NCBI RefSeq assembly: GCF_023716925.1
Contig: NZ_JAMQQG010000020.1
Span: 1 to 64,000, forward strand
DNA: 64,000 nt
Direction: 5' to 3'
From: Frankia sp. R82
GTDB lineage: Bacteria > Actinomycetota > Actinomycetes > Frankiales > Frankiaceae
Shown here: in pieces, positions 27,601 through 34,845 of the stretch
How positions within the stretch are numbered: position 1 is the first letter of the stretch
Layout: the number at the start of each line of letters is the position of its first letter
Notes under the pieces: model-generated
Databases searched by the model: none
The model's input: only the letters and a program-made list of their open reading frames with translations
Told to the model about the DNA's origin: nothing
Program-made: the position numbers and the translations under genes

Positions 27601-28904
27601 GCCGCGGTGAGCGCCTGGTCGGCCTGGCCCGCGATCGTGCCATGAACCCCGCCAAGGTCCTGGTAGGCCCCGCGCGTGATGTGGTCACCGCGGTGCAGGT
27701 CCGCCGCGAGTTTCCACAACGTGAAGGCCAGCAGCGGGAGGGCCGTGCCGACCTCGGTGTCAGCCACCATGCGCGACAGCAGCCCGTTGTCGATCTGCAG
27801 GCCCGCCTCCCGGGCCGGACCCTCGATCACGGTGCGCAGCGCCGTGCTGGACAGCGCTTCGAGTTTGTAGTGGGCGACGGGCAGGGCGCACAGCGCCGGA
27901 TCGTCGCGCAACAGCTGCTCGTATTCGGATCGTAACGTCGCGACGATGTGCAGCCGGCGACTCGATGACAGCTCGGACGCGCAGGTCTCGACGAGCAGCC
28001 GGGCGAACCGCGTGCGCCGGGGGACGGAGGTGGTGACAAGCAGTTCCTCGAACTGGTCGATCGGGAGCAGAAGATGGTCCGTGGCGGGTGGGGCGGCGAG
28101 AATCTCTCCGACGAGCCCGTGCAGGTTCCGCCCGTCCCGCAGCCGGGCCCGTACGTCCTCGCGGCGCCAGCCGAGGTTCAGCCGGTGCGACGTGGTGAGA
28201 AACGCGGTTGTCAGCGCCTCGATGGGATCGTCTCCGGGCGCGAACACCGGCAGCGCTCGCCAGCGCGGCTGGTCCAGAATCGACGGCCGCACCCCGGCGC
28301 GCAGCAGGGATGACTTGCCCACCCCGGACTGCCCGGTGATGAGCAGTATCGGGCTCTGTTCGCTGACGCCTTTCCCGCCGGCACCGGCGGCGAGGGAACC
28401 GAGTACCCGCTGAGTGTCATCCTCCCGGCCGAAGAACACCGCCCGCCGGTCATCCGAGAACGGCTCGAGACCGGGATAGGGATTTCGCCCGTCGGCCCAG
28501 CCGCGGCCGCTGCCCAGACCGATCCGTACCAGTGCGTCGAGGACGGCTCCCACCGCCCGTTGTGGGTCGGCGGCATAGTCCAGATAGTGCAGCGAGCTCA
28601 ACAGCGGCAGCGTCACCCCCGGCTCGACGAGCAGCGGGAGTAAAACCACCTCGCGCGAACGGGCGACAGCCACCTCCGCCAGACACCAGCTCGAAGCTGC
28701 ATATCGGGACGTGATCACGGCGACCAGCGCGTCGGCAGCCCGTAGTTCCTGGTAAAGCCGCTTTTCCCACTCCTCGCCGATGATCACACCCCGGTCCTCG
28801 TCGACGTCGAGGAACACGTGATGCCCGGCATCGGACATCCTCCGGCGTATCGACTCGCCGACGGCGGCGTCCGGCCGGGCATAACTGATGAACACCCGCG
28901 CCAT
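24669..28904 (-). CDS. TIR - STAND NTPase - transmembrane - WD40 receptor-like protein
   Basis: 1411 residues. TIR domain 1-130 (VFISYARPDA; SSWCLAEVA places the putative NADase Glu near 77). STAND NTPase from about 145 (FFGRED; Walker A GQSGVGKSSLL near 191; LLPIDQFEEL as Walker B). One strong membrane helix at about 596-620, followed by the DPRVSLLLSIEAYRIAPT block typical of this architecture. Then WD40 repeats to the end, each with VAFSPDG/GxDGxVRxWD motifs, interrupted by AGPGT and Ala/Pro repeats. Orientation rules would put TIR/NTPase inside and the propeller outside; unproven. ATG 28904 is preferred over GTG 28910 on spacing to GGAGGGG. Likely signalling or defence role. Confidence 0.92.
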   Translation of the reverse strand: MARVFISYARPDAAVGESIRRRMSDAGHHVFLDVDEDRGVIIGEEWEKRLYQELRAADALVAVITSRYAASSWCLAEVAVARSREVVLLPLLVEPGVTLPLLSSLHYLDYAADPQRAVGAVLDALVRIGLGSGRGWADGRNPYPGLEPFSDDRRAVFFGREDDTQRVLGSLAAGAGGKGVSEQSPILLITGQSGVGKSSLLRAGVRPSILDQPRWRALPVFAPGDDPIEALTTAFLTTSHRLNLGWRREDVRARLRDGRNLHGLVGEILAAPPATDHLLLPIDQFEELLVTTSVPRRTRFARLLVETCASELSSSRRLHIVATLRSEYEQLLRDDPALCALPVAHYKLEALSSTALRTVIEGPAREAGLQIDNGLLSRMVADTEVGTALPLLAFTLWKLAADLHRGDHITRGAYQDLGGVHGTIAGQADQALTAASQPDTVTEEQVIASLLRLVSMDEAGTATRGRVELAALGPAHQARLAPFVRQRLVITDVVDDRTVVRIAHDAFLTAWPPLAQQIGAQLDVLRSRSQIERDARYWREAGRPTSLLWTRLQLRSYLDRGALRVGPAATARPELSADAAEFLRAGVRRDRRLRARVMTALAALLVAALAAATVAIAYSRSALHERRLAVSRGLIQEAITTRQSDPRVSLLLSIEAYRIAPTVQARGNLLSAQATYYAATLAGGTDPAQPVHAVAYARPQVHRMATAGHDGVVRVWDTTDTQRPALAVLHHDTPVYTVAFSPDGRRLATGEQNGTVTLWDVEGQRQLRQSAIAREAVYQVAFSPGGDLLAVATGDGRLALLGTSRFEVRAQARVGPGPVETTAFNRDGTLLAAAGADDTISIFHTALLLATGPGAAGPGTAGPGTAGPGTAGIRPEPTVLGGHTGTARSLAFSSAADVLAVGSDDRTVRLWAVADLRRPTVLATFVGHAGPVNAIAFAPDGRELASGGDDGSVRVWDVGARAELIALAGPSESVLSLAFSADGRTLAGSGSDGVTGLWHVSGPIRRDLPPIAGSVALAHSTASADLPQAALGSSGGSGTSGGQLAATAGADRTIRLWQTDPPAYLGALDPTSLRPVAAALSPPTAPAPATPVPATPVPPAVPVPPAAASPLAPASSDPQRDVASVEGSWAAYALAFDRDGTRLAVSQAGRVAVVDLQARVTPTVLIDPAPRTGIEATDVAVNAVDVSSSDGRLVIGGTDNAVRLGDPATGRLDQVLYRHESPVNAVRFTPDGRTVASASDDGLVTLHDVGRGAARRVDLRGPGPMKSLAISSDGRLLASGSDDGSVGLWMIDRGNAGRLLRTLRGGDQAVISMAFSPDASLVAGAGVDGSIRLWNTRTGALYAVLGGRDASAVAFSADGHELLTTDHDGTLMTWWIDPERVVSALCAPGRAMGRSEWARYLPTDDYRPACR
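25580..25670. repeat. In-frame Ala/Pro-Thr linker repeat in the WD40 region
   Basis: Imperfect 15- and 6-base units (ggtactggcgtggct and variants) coding an Ala/Pro/Val/Thr linker between two propeller segments of the TIR protein. Confidence 0.6.
26289..26352. repeat. 15-bp in-frame tandem repeat in the TIR-WD40 gene
   Basis: Three identical units and one variant of gccggcggtacctgg, coding AGPGT repeats in a loop of the propeller. The reading frame is preserved whatever the copy number. Confidence 0.85.
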
Positions 28905-29252
28905 CGGCACCCCCTCCGCGCCGGAATCGCCAATGCCCGGCAGCGGAGGGTATCGTGGATCCCGTTGGCACAGAGAGCAAAATGCCGGATTTCCTCAACC
29001 TCCGTGCTACGACGCCTCCGGCCGAGGGTTGTTCGGAAAGGCGCCTGGGAAACCTCGACCGGGCCTCGGCGTGATGCCTATCAGGCCTCGGTGACTCCCG
29101 ATATTCGCGATCCGCACCGGAAGGGTGTCCCGATCTGGCCTTTGGAGATCGTCCCGGTGCCCCCGTGGAGCCACGCAGCGACCGGGTCAGCGGTCGGGTC
29201 GGGTCGGCGGTCTGGTCTGGTCTGGTCGGGTCGGCGGTCTGGTCGGGTCGGG
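28905..29252. other. Intergenic region upstream of the TIR-WD40 gene
   Basis: About 350 bases with no convincing gene. At 29024-29036 it holds a 13-base copy of the arm of the inverted repeat at 4664-4717. From 29190 it becomes a ggtcgggtc/ggtctggtc repeat that continues to the SWIM gene stop. The TIR gene's promoter should lie here but no clear -10/-35 is visible. Confidence 0.5.
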
Positions 29253-29272
29253 TCAGCGGTCTGGTCGGTGTT
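29190..29272. repeat. GGTCKGGTC-type low-complexity tandem repeat
   Basis: Irregular 5- to 25-base repeats built from ggtcgg, ggtctg and gtcagc, spanning the 3' end of the SWIM gene and the following spacer. Confidence 0.7.
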
Positions 29273-30476
29273 GCCGTCGTCGGCTGGCGAAAGCCAGGTA
29301 GGCCGGTTGGAGCAGCGTCCGTAGGTCCGGGCTCGTCGGGTCCGCGACGGCAGCGGCGTCGAGGTTGGTCGTGCCGCGCACGCGGGCGTCCAGCGGGCCG
29401 CACCGGTCGAGCAGAGTGGAGCGCACCGATGGGTCCGATGGGTCCGATGGGTCCGATGGCGCCGGCGAGGTAGACATCTCGGCTGCCTGCTCGATGTCGA
29501 GATGTGGCGGCAGGCCAGCCGGGGCGGTCCAGAAGGCCGCGAGATCGAGGGGTAGGCCGATGTCCGTCCCAGCTGCGTCGGCTGCCCTGCCGCCTGTCCT
29601 ACCGGGCAGCTTGCCCCTGATGGCCACCCGGCCGACGTCGGGCATCAGATTCTCGTCGGCCACCGTGCCGTCGTCGGCCACCGTGCCGTCGTGGGCCACC
29701 GTGCCGTCGTCGGGCAGCGACACGGGGACGGAGCGGTAGGCGCGCAGACTGTCAAGCAGGACGTCGCGTTCGCGTCCACGCAGGGCAAGCAGCTCGAACG
29801 GGTCGTGGTCGAGGTGGCGGGCCAGGGCGTGGCAGGCCGCGGCCAGGTGGGCGCACGGGCGCTGCCAGTCGGTGCAGGTGCAGTCCATCGCCAGGTCGTC
29901 CGCGCCGGTCGGCAGCGGGGACAGGCCGAGCGCGGTGAACAGCCGGTCGATGTCCGGGGGAACGATCCCGACAAGCAGCGACGCTGCATAACTGGCCCGG
30001 CTGGCCAGGGCCCGTTCGATCCGGGCCCAGTCACCGCCGGTGAACGTACGGACCGCAAGCCGCGCCTTGTGGATCTCGGGCGCTGCCCGCTCCGCCCCAG
30101 GTCCAGCCCGCCCCCCGGAGCCAGCCCGCCCCCCGGAGCCTGCGCTGGCCACGGGATCTGCGCGGGTCACGGAGCTTGCGCGGGTCACGGGGCCCGGAGG
30201 GACATCCCCGTCGGGATGGCGGACCCGGGCAACCACCAGGTTGCCCGTCCGGCGCAGGTCGAGGACGGCACCGGTGCGGTCCAGGCGGCGTCCGTCGCGC
30301 AGCGCCGCGGTCATACCGAGATCCTCGACCAGGGCGAGCAGCCGCCGCGACCACAGCGATCGGGAGAGGGTGCCTGTGCCTGTGCCAGAACCGGTTGCGC
30401 TGGCAGGAGCGGTGGTTGCGGCGTTCGGCGCGGCGGCGGTGGACCCGGCCGTGTCGTGCGGCGGCTGGTCACACAT
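29253..30476 (-). CDS. SWIM zinc-finger protein
   Basis: A 407-residue protein with the SWIM motif CTCTDWQRPCAHLAAACHAL in its middle (CxCx6CxH), a zinc-binding module often found beside SNF2-family ATPases and proposed to bind DNA or protein. Flanking regions are low-complexity: the N-terminus and the DGTVADDGTVAD (18-bp) and DPSDPSDPS (9-bp, 29428-29459) repeats. Its ATG overlaps the stop of the SNF2 helicase gene by 8 bases, so the pair is cotranscribed and translationally coupled, as in many actinobacteria. Probably works with that helicase in DNA repair or remodelling. Confidence 0.88.
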   Translation of the reverse strand: MCDQPPHDTAGSTAAAPNAATTAPASATGSGTGTGTLSRSLWSRRLLALVEDLGMTAALRDGRRLDRTGAVLDLRRTGNLVVARVRHPDGDVPPGPVTRASSVTRADPVASAGSGGRAGSGGRAGPGAERAAPEIHKARLAVRTFTGGDWARIERALASRASYAASLLVGIVPPDIDRLFTALGLSPLPTGADDLAMDCTCTDWQRPCAHLAAACHALARHLDHDPFELLALRGRERDVLLDSLRAYRSVPVSLPDDGTVAHDGTVADDGTVADENLMPDVGRVAIRGKLPGRTGGRAADAAGTDIGLPLDLAAFWTAPAGLPPHLDIEQAAEMSTSPAPSDPSDPSDPSVRSTLLDRCGPLDARVRGTTNLDAAAVADPTSPDLRTLLQPAYLAFASRRRQHRPDR

Positions 30477-33400
30477 CGAGGGCTTCGGGGGCGAGGGTGC
30501 ACAGGTCGCGTAGCTCGGCGGCGGACAGGGTGGCCAGCCATGACTCGCCGTTGCCGATCATCGTCCTGGCCAGGGCGGTCTTGTCGGCGAGCATCCGGTC
30601 GACGCGCTCCTCGAGGGTTCCCATGCAGACGAACGTGCGGACCTGGATGCTGCGGCGTTGGCCGATCCGATGGGCCCGGTCGGTGGCCTGCGCCTCGGTG
30701 GCCGGGTTCCACCAGCGGTCCAGGTGCAGGACGTGGTTGGCGGCGGTCAAGGTCAGGCCCGTCCCGCCGGCGCGCAGCGACAGCAGGAAGATCCCCGGGC
30801 CGCGGCCGTGCTGGAACCGTTCGACCATCGCGTCGCGGTCGCGGCGCGGGGTGCCGCCGTGCAGGAACGTGACGTCGACGCCATGGCGTTCGGCCAGGTA
30901 CGGCGCGAGCATGGTGCCGAACCGGGCGTACTGGGTGAAGCACAACGCCCGCTCTCCGGCGGCGACGATCTGGTCGAGCACCTCCTCGATCCGCGCGAGT
31001 TTGCCGGAGCGCCCGGGCAGCGCGGAGGCATCGTCCAACAGGTGCGCCGGATGGTTGCACACCTGCTTGAGTCGGGTCATCGCGGTGAGGACCACGCCCT
31101 TGCGCCGGGTCGGCGAGGTGTCGGCGAGCCGGTCGAGCATGTCGTCGAGGACGGCTCGGTACAACGAGACCTGCTCGGCGGTGAGGGTGCACAGTTCGCG
31201 CAGCTCGGTGCGTTCGGGTAGGTCGGCGAGCACTGCCGGGTTCGATTTCAACCGGCGCAACAACACCGGACGGACCCGGGCCCGCAGCCGCTGCGCCGCG
31301 TCCGCATCGTCGTACCGTTCGATCGGCACGCCATAGCGGGCGCGAAACCGCGAGGCACTGCCGAGCAGCCCGGGGTTGAGCACATCCATGATCGACCACA
31401 GGTCGGCGAGCCGGTTCTCCACCGGCGTGCCGGTGAGCGCCACCCGGTGGCGCGCCGGTAGCCGGCGCACCGCCTGGGCAAGCTGGGTGCCACTGTTCTT
31501 GATCTGCTGCGCCTCGTCGAGGACGATCCGGTCCCACCCGATCGCGGCCAGGCTGGCCGTGTCCCGCCGCACGACCGCGTAGCTGCTGATCACCAGGTCG
31601 TGCGCGCCGACGTGGCGGGCAAGCTCGGCCCCCCGCGCCCGTTCGGCGCCATGATGGACAAGCACCCGCAGCCCCGGCGCCGCCCGTGCCGCCTCATCCG
31701 CCCAGTGCCCCACCACGGACGTCGGACACACCACCAACGTCGGCGCCCGAGAGCCCGCCTGGCGGGTGTGCAGTTCGAGGGCCAGCACCTGGACGGTCTT
31801 GCCGAGCCCCATGTCGTCGGCAAGCAGCGCCCCGACTTCGAGCCGGTCCAGAAAGGCAAGCCACGCCAGCCCGCGGCGCTGGTAGGGCCGCAACGTCACC
31901 GCCAGCCCCGCCGGCACGTCGACGAACTCGACCACATCGTTCGCCGTGCCGCCGGCCGAACTGCCTGCGGCAAGCGATCCGTCCAACAGCGCGCCGAGCC
32001 AGCCATCGGCCTGCACCACGACGTCGAGGTCATCCCCACCGCCGCCTTCGCCCCAGCTCCCATCTTTGCCCCAGCTCCCATCGTTGCCCCAGCTCCCGCC
32101 TTTGCCCCAGCTCCCGCCTTCGCGCCAGCCCCTGCCTTTGCCCGGGCCTCTGTCTGCGCCCTGGTCCCTGACCCCACCCTGCCCCCTGGTACCGGCCGGG
32201 TCGTTCAGTCCGTCGCCGTCCGACCTGGTGACGCCGTCGAGTTCGGTGCGGGCGCCGGTGCCGAGGTGGAGGCCGACCTGGCGCAGGGCCTCGCGGGCCG
32301 TCATCATTCCGGCGGACGGGGTTCCCGCTGTCGATGTTCTGCTCGACGCGCGCCGGGTGCGGTCGAGTCCGGCGGCCAGCAGGGTCGGGTCCAGACGAGT
32401 CCATCGGCCGCGGACCTGCACCAACGGCACCTTCGCCGCAGCAAGCTCGGCGAGTTCGGCGCGGCTGAGGCGCTGGTCGCCGAGTGATACCTCCCAGCGG
32501 AAGTCGACCATCTCGTCCAGGCTCATCGCCGCGTCCCGCACACTCGCCACCACCGGGTTCACTGCTCGCAGGTTCAACGCGAGCCCCACCCGGGCCGGCC
32601 GGCGCCAACGGGTCGGCACGAGCACTTCGAAGCCGGCCTGCTCCAGGTCGTCCGCGGCCTGCAGGAACGCATAGGCCTCGGTGACGTCCAGCTGCAGCGC
32701 GGACGGCTTGGCCTCGAGCAGCGCGCGCCGTACCGGCGGCCAGACGGCGGCGGCCCGTCCCAGCGCGGCCAACAGTGTGTCCTGCGGATGCACCGGCCAC
32801 ACGGCAAGCCGGTCGGCACGACCGTCCCAGACCCGGTCGGCATCGACCAGCAGACTCGGCTCGGACGCCGGCCGCAGCAGAAACTCGACCCGCCACCCGG
32901 CTTCGGGATTGGCCGCGTCCTTCGGCTCGTGCAACCGGAAACAGGTGACGACGGCCGGCGCCACGGCGCCCCGAGCCCGCCAGTCCGCAACCACAGCGGC
33001 GAGCCTGCGCACCTCGTCTGCTGGCCCGCCGAACCGCGGATCGCCTCCCAGCGCGGACACCCACCGCCGGCTGACCTCGTCCGTCTCGATCCCGGCACCC
33101 TCGACCGGCATGCGGCCGGACGCGGTGCCCGGCGACTCGAGACCGCCGGATGCCGTGCTGTCAGGTGCAGTCCCGTCAGGTGCAGTGCCGTCGGCCGCGA
33201 CGCTGCGCTGTGTGGTGCCGTCGGGTGCCGCGCCGTTCGGCATGGCGCCGCCGAGTGCGGCGCTGCCAGGTCTGGCGCTGTCGTGTGTTGTGCTGTCGGG
33301 AGTTGCAATGTCAGAGCTGGCGTCATCGGATGTGGTGCTGGTGCTGGTGCTGGTGCTGGTGCTGGTGCTGGTGCTGGTGCTGGTGCTGGTGCTGGTGCTC

Positions 33401-34254
33401 GGTTCGGCGGCGGCGATGCGCTGGCGGGCCCGTGCGTCTACGGCTGCGGCCAGGGCTGTGCGCAGTGCATCGTCCGGTGCCATGGCGACGTGCGCCGTCC
33501 TCCCTGTCCCCGATGCCCTCGCCCCTGCCTCCGGCGTTGTTCCTGCCTTCGGCGTGGCCTCCGCTCTCGGCGCCCCCCGCGGCCTCGATGCTGCCCGTGG
33601 CTCAGGCCGTGCCTCCATCGCACGAAACGCGGGAGGCATGGCTTTGCAAAGGCCGGCGTAGTGACGCAGGTCGGGGCCGGCGAGAACTGGTGTCCAGCGG
33701 GCCTCGGGCCCGTCCGGGGCCAGTACCACGTCGGGCAGGACGCGACCGCGGTCGACCAGGTCCTCCGCGAAGGCACAGACCTCGGCCAGGTACCGCAGTG
33801 ATGCACCCGGAACCCAGCCGGCACCACCCTCCCGCAACACGTGCGGGGCGGCCGTCAGATCCGGACGGACGACTACCACCCGCCACGCGCGCAACGTCAC
33901 CTGGGCGGACGCCTCGAGATGCGCGTCGCCACCGACGTCCGTGCTGGTGCTGGCGTCGGCACGGAGTCCGGCAAGGATGGGCGACGGCAGCGGACCACCG
34001 TCCTGACTCGGCAACAGTGCGTCGACGCTCACGGCGGCTGGGGCTGACGACCGGTGGCCCAGTACATCCAAACCGAGAATCGCGGTCAGACAGGCCGCGA
34101 AGGGATGGCCCTGCTCAGGGTCTCGCCCCTGGCCGCGGCGTCGTGCCCCACCTCGAGGTCGCACCTGAACCCGGGCGTCCGACAGCGATGGATCTGGGTC
34201 CTCGGCCCACAGCCACGGACCGTCTGGGCCGGACAGTGCATGGAGTACGAGCAT
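30469..34254 (-). CDS. SNF2/SWI2-family DNA-dependent ATPase (helicase-like)
   Basis: 1261 residues. N-terminal SNF2-associated bacterial domain from MLVLHALSGPDGPWLWAED; the second half holds motif I DDMGLGKT, motif II LDEAQQIKN, the GTPVENRL motif III region and C-terminal HRIGQRR motif VI. Family proteins translocate on duplex DNA and remodel nucleoprotein. The ATG at 34254 gives the usual family N-terminus and has GGAGG 11 bases upstream; GTG 34290 is longer. Two low-complexity inserts are striking: a pure Ser-Thr repeat (33333-33399) and GKGGSWG-type repeats (32045-32140). Followed by a coupled SWIM gene. Confidence 0.92.
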   Translation of the reverse strand: MLVLHALSGPDGPWLWAEDPDPSLSDARVQVRPRGGARRRGQGRDPEQGHPFAACLTAILGLDVLGHRSSAPAAVSVDALLPSQDGGPLPSPILAGLRADASTSTDVGGDAHLEASAQVTLRAWRVVVVRPDLTAAPHVLREGGAGWVPGASLRYLAEVCAFAEDLVDRGRVLPDVVLAPDGPEARWTPVLAGPDLRHYAGLCKAMPPAFRAMEARPEPRAASRPRGAPRAEATPKAGTTPEAGARASGTGRTAHVAMAPDDALRTALAAAVDARARQRIAAAEPSTSTSTSTSTSTSTSTSTSTSTTSDDASSDIATPDSTTHDSARPGSAALGGAMPNGAAPDGTTQRSVAADGTAPDGTAPDSTASGGLESPGTASGRMPVEGAGIETDEVSRRWVSALGGDPRFGGPADEVRRLAAVVADWRARGAVAPAVVTCFRLHEPKDAANPEAGWRVEFLLRPASEPSLLVDADRVWDGRADRLAVWPVHPQDTLLAALGRAAAVWPPVRRALLEAKPSALQLDVTEAYAFLQAADDLEQAGFEVLVPTRWRRPARVGLALNLRAVNPVVASVRDAAMSLDEMVDFRWEVSLGDQRLSRAELAELAAAKVPLVQVRGRWTRLDPTLLAAGLDRTRRASSRTSTAGTPSAGMMTAREALRQVGLHLGTGARTELDGVTRSDGDGLNDPAGTRGQGGVRDQGADRGPGKGRGWREGGSWGKGGSWGNDGSWGKDGSWGEGGGGDDLDVVVQADGWLGALLDGSLAAGSSAGGTANDVVEFVDVPAGLAVTLRPYQRRGLAWLAFLDRLEVGALLADDMGLGKTVQVLALELHTRQAGSRAPTLVVCPTSVVGHWADEAARAAPGLRVLVHHGAERARGAELARHVGAHDLVISSYAVVRRDTASLAAIGWDRIVLDEAQQIKNSGTQLAQAVRRLPARHRVALTGTPVENRLADLWSIMDVLNPGLLGSASRFRARYGVPIERYDDADAAQRLRARVRPVLLRRLKSNPAVLADLPERTELRELCTLTAEQVSLYRAVLDDMLDRLADTSPTRRKGVVLTAMTRLKQVCNHPAHLLDDASALPGRSGKLARIEEVLDQIVAAGERALCFTQYARFGTMLAPYLAERHGVDVTFLHGGTPRRDRDAMVERFQHGRGPGIFLLSLRAGGTGLTLTAANHVLHLDRWWNPATEAQATDRAHRIGQRRSIQVRTFVCMGTLEERVDRMLADKTALARTMIGNGESWLATLSAAELRDLCTLAPEALDV
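32045..32140. repeat. 18-bp in-frame tandem repeat in the SNF2 gene
   Basis: About five units of tttgccccagctcccatc-like sequence, coding Gly/Ser/Trp/Lys-rich repeats just before the conserved ATPase domain. The period keeps the frame. Confidence 0.8.
33333..33399. repeat. Hexanucleotide (tggtgc)n microsatellite, about 11 units
   Basis: A pure run of tggtgc on the plus strand, coding a Ser-Thr dipeptide repeat in the SNF2 protein. Uninterrupted, so copy number should be unstable; changes stay in frame. Confidence 0.92.
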
Positions 34255-34845
34255 GCGAGTCGCTACCTCCGCCGGCCACCCTACCTGCACAGCCCGCTGC
34301 CCTCAGGGCCCCAACCTGCCTCGGATACCCACCGAGGCCCGTTCGCCTCACGTTCATCTCTGTCACCGCCATCCGTCCTGCACCGCTCACGTGCACCCCG
34401 TTCGTTTCTGTACGGTCGTCACCACCTGGCGTCATGTTCATCTCTGTCACCAGCGCCACCGCTGTCCCTGTCACTGTCGTTCGCCCACGCCGCTGTCATC
34501 TCTGTTACCGCTGCTGTCGTGACCGCCGTCCCTGCCACCGCCTGTCCGCCGTCTCTGTCACCGGTCTTTTCTGTCACCGCTGCCGCTGTCAGTTCGACCG
34601 GCGCCAGCCTCTTGACCGATGCCCAGTTCCTGCGCTGTCCGCGCTGCCGCGGGTGGTCAGCCGGCCAGCCATGCCTGACTGTCCGCAGCGTCGTGCCATG
34701 CCAGGTCTGCTTACTGGCCAGGGCGGTCGCAGAGACGACCGGTCAAGGCCTGCCCGGCTGCGCTGCTCCTGCTCGACTGGCTGGTGTTCTCCTGCCGGTG
34801 CCTGGACGGGCATTACCCAGAATGCTTTGCAAGAAGAACGAGGAT
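34255..34845. promoter_or_regulatory. Spacer with iterated TCTGTCACC motifs
   Basis: A 591-base spacer upstream of the SNF2 gene and downstream of the HNH gene on the minus strand. Five copies of (tcat)ctctgtcacc-like sequence occur at 34354-34369, 34437-34453, 34497-34512, 34551-34562 and 34569-34580, irregularly spaced. The open frame through them codes for nothing recognisable. The copies may be regulatory iterons (GGTGACAGA on the other strand) or simply a degraded repeat. Confidence 0.4.
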
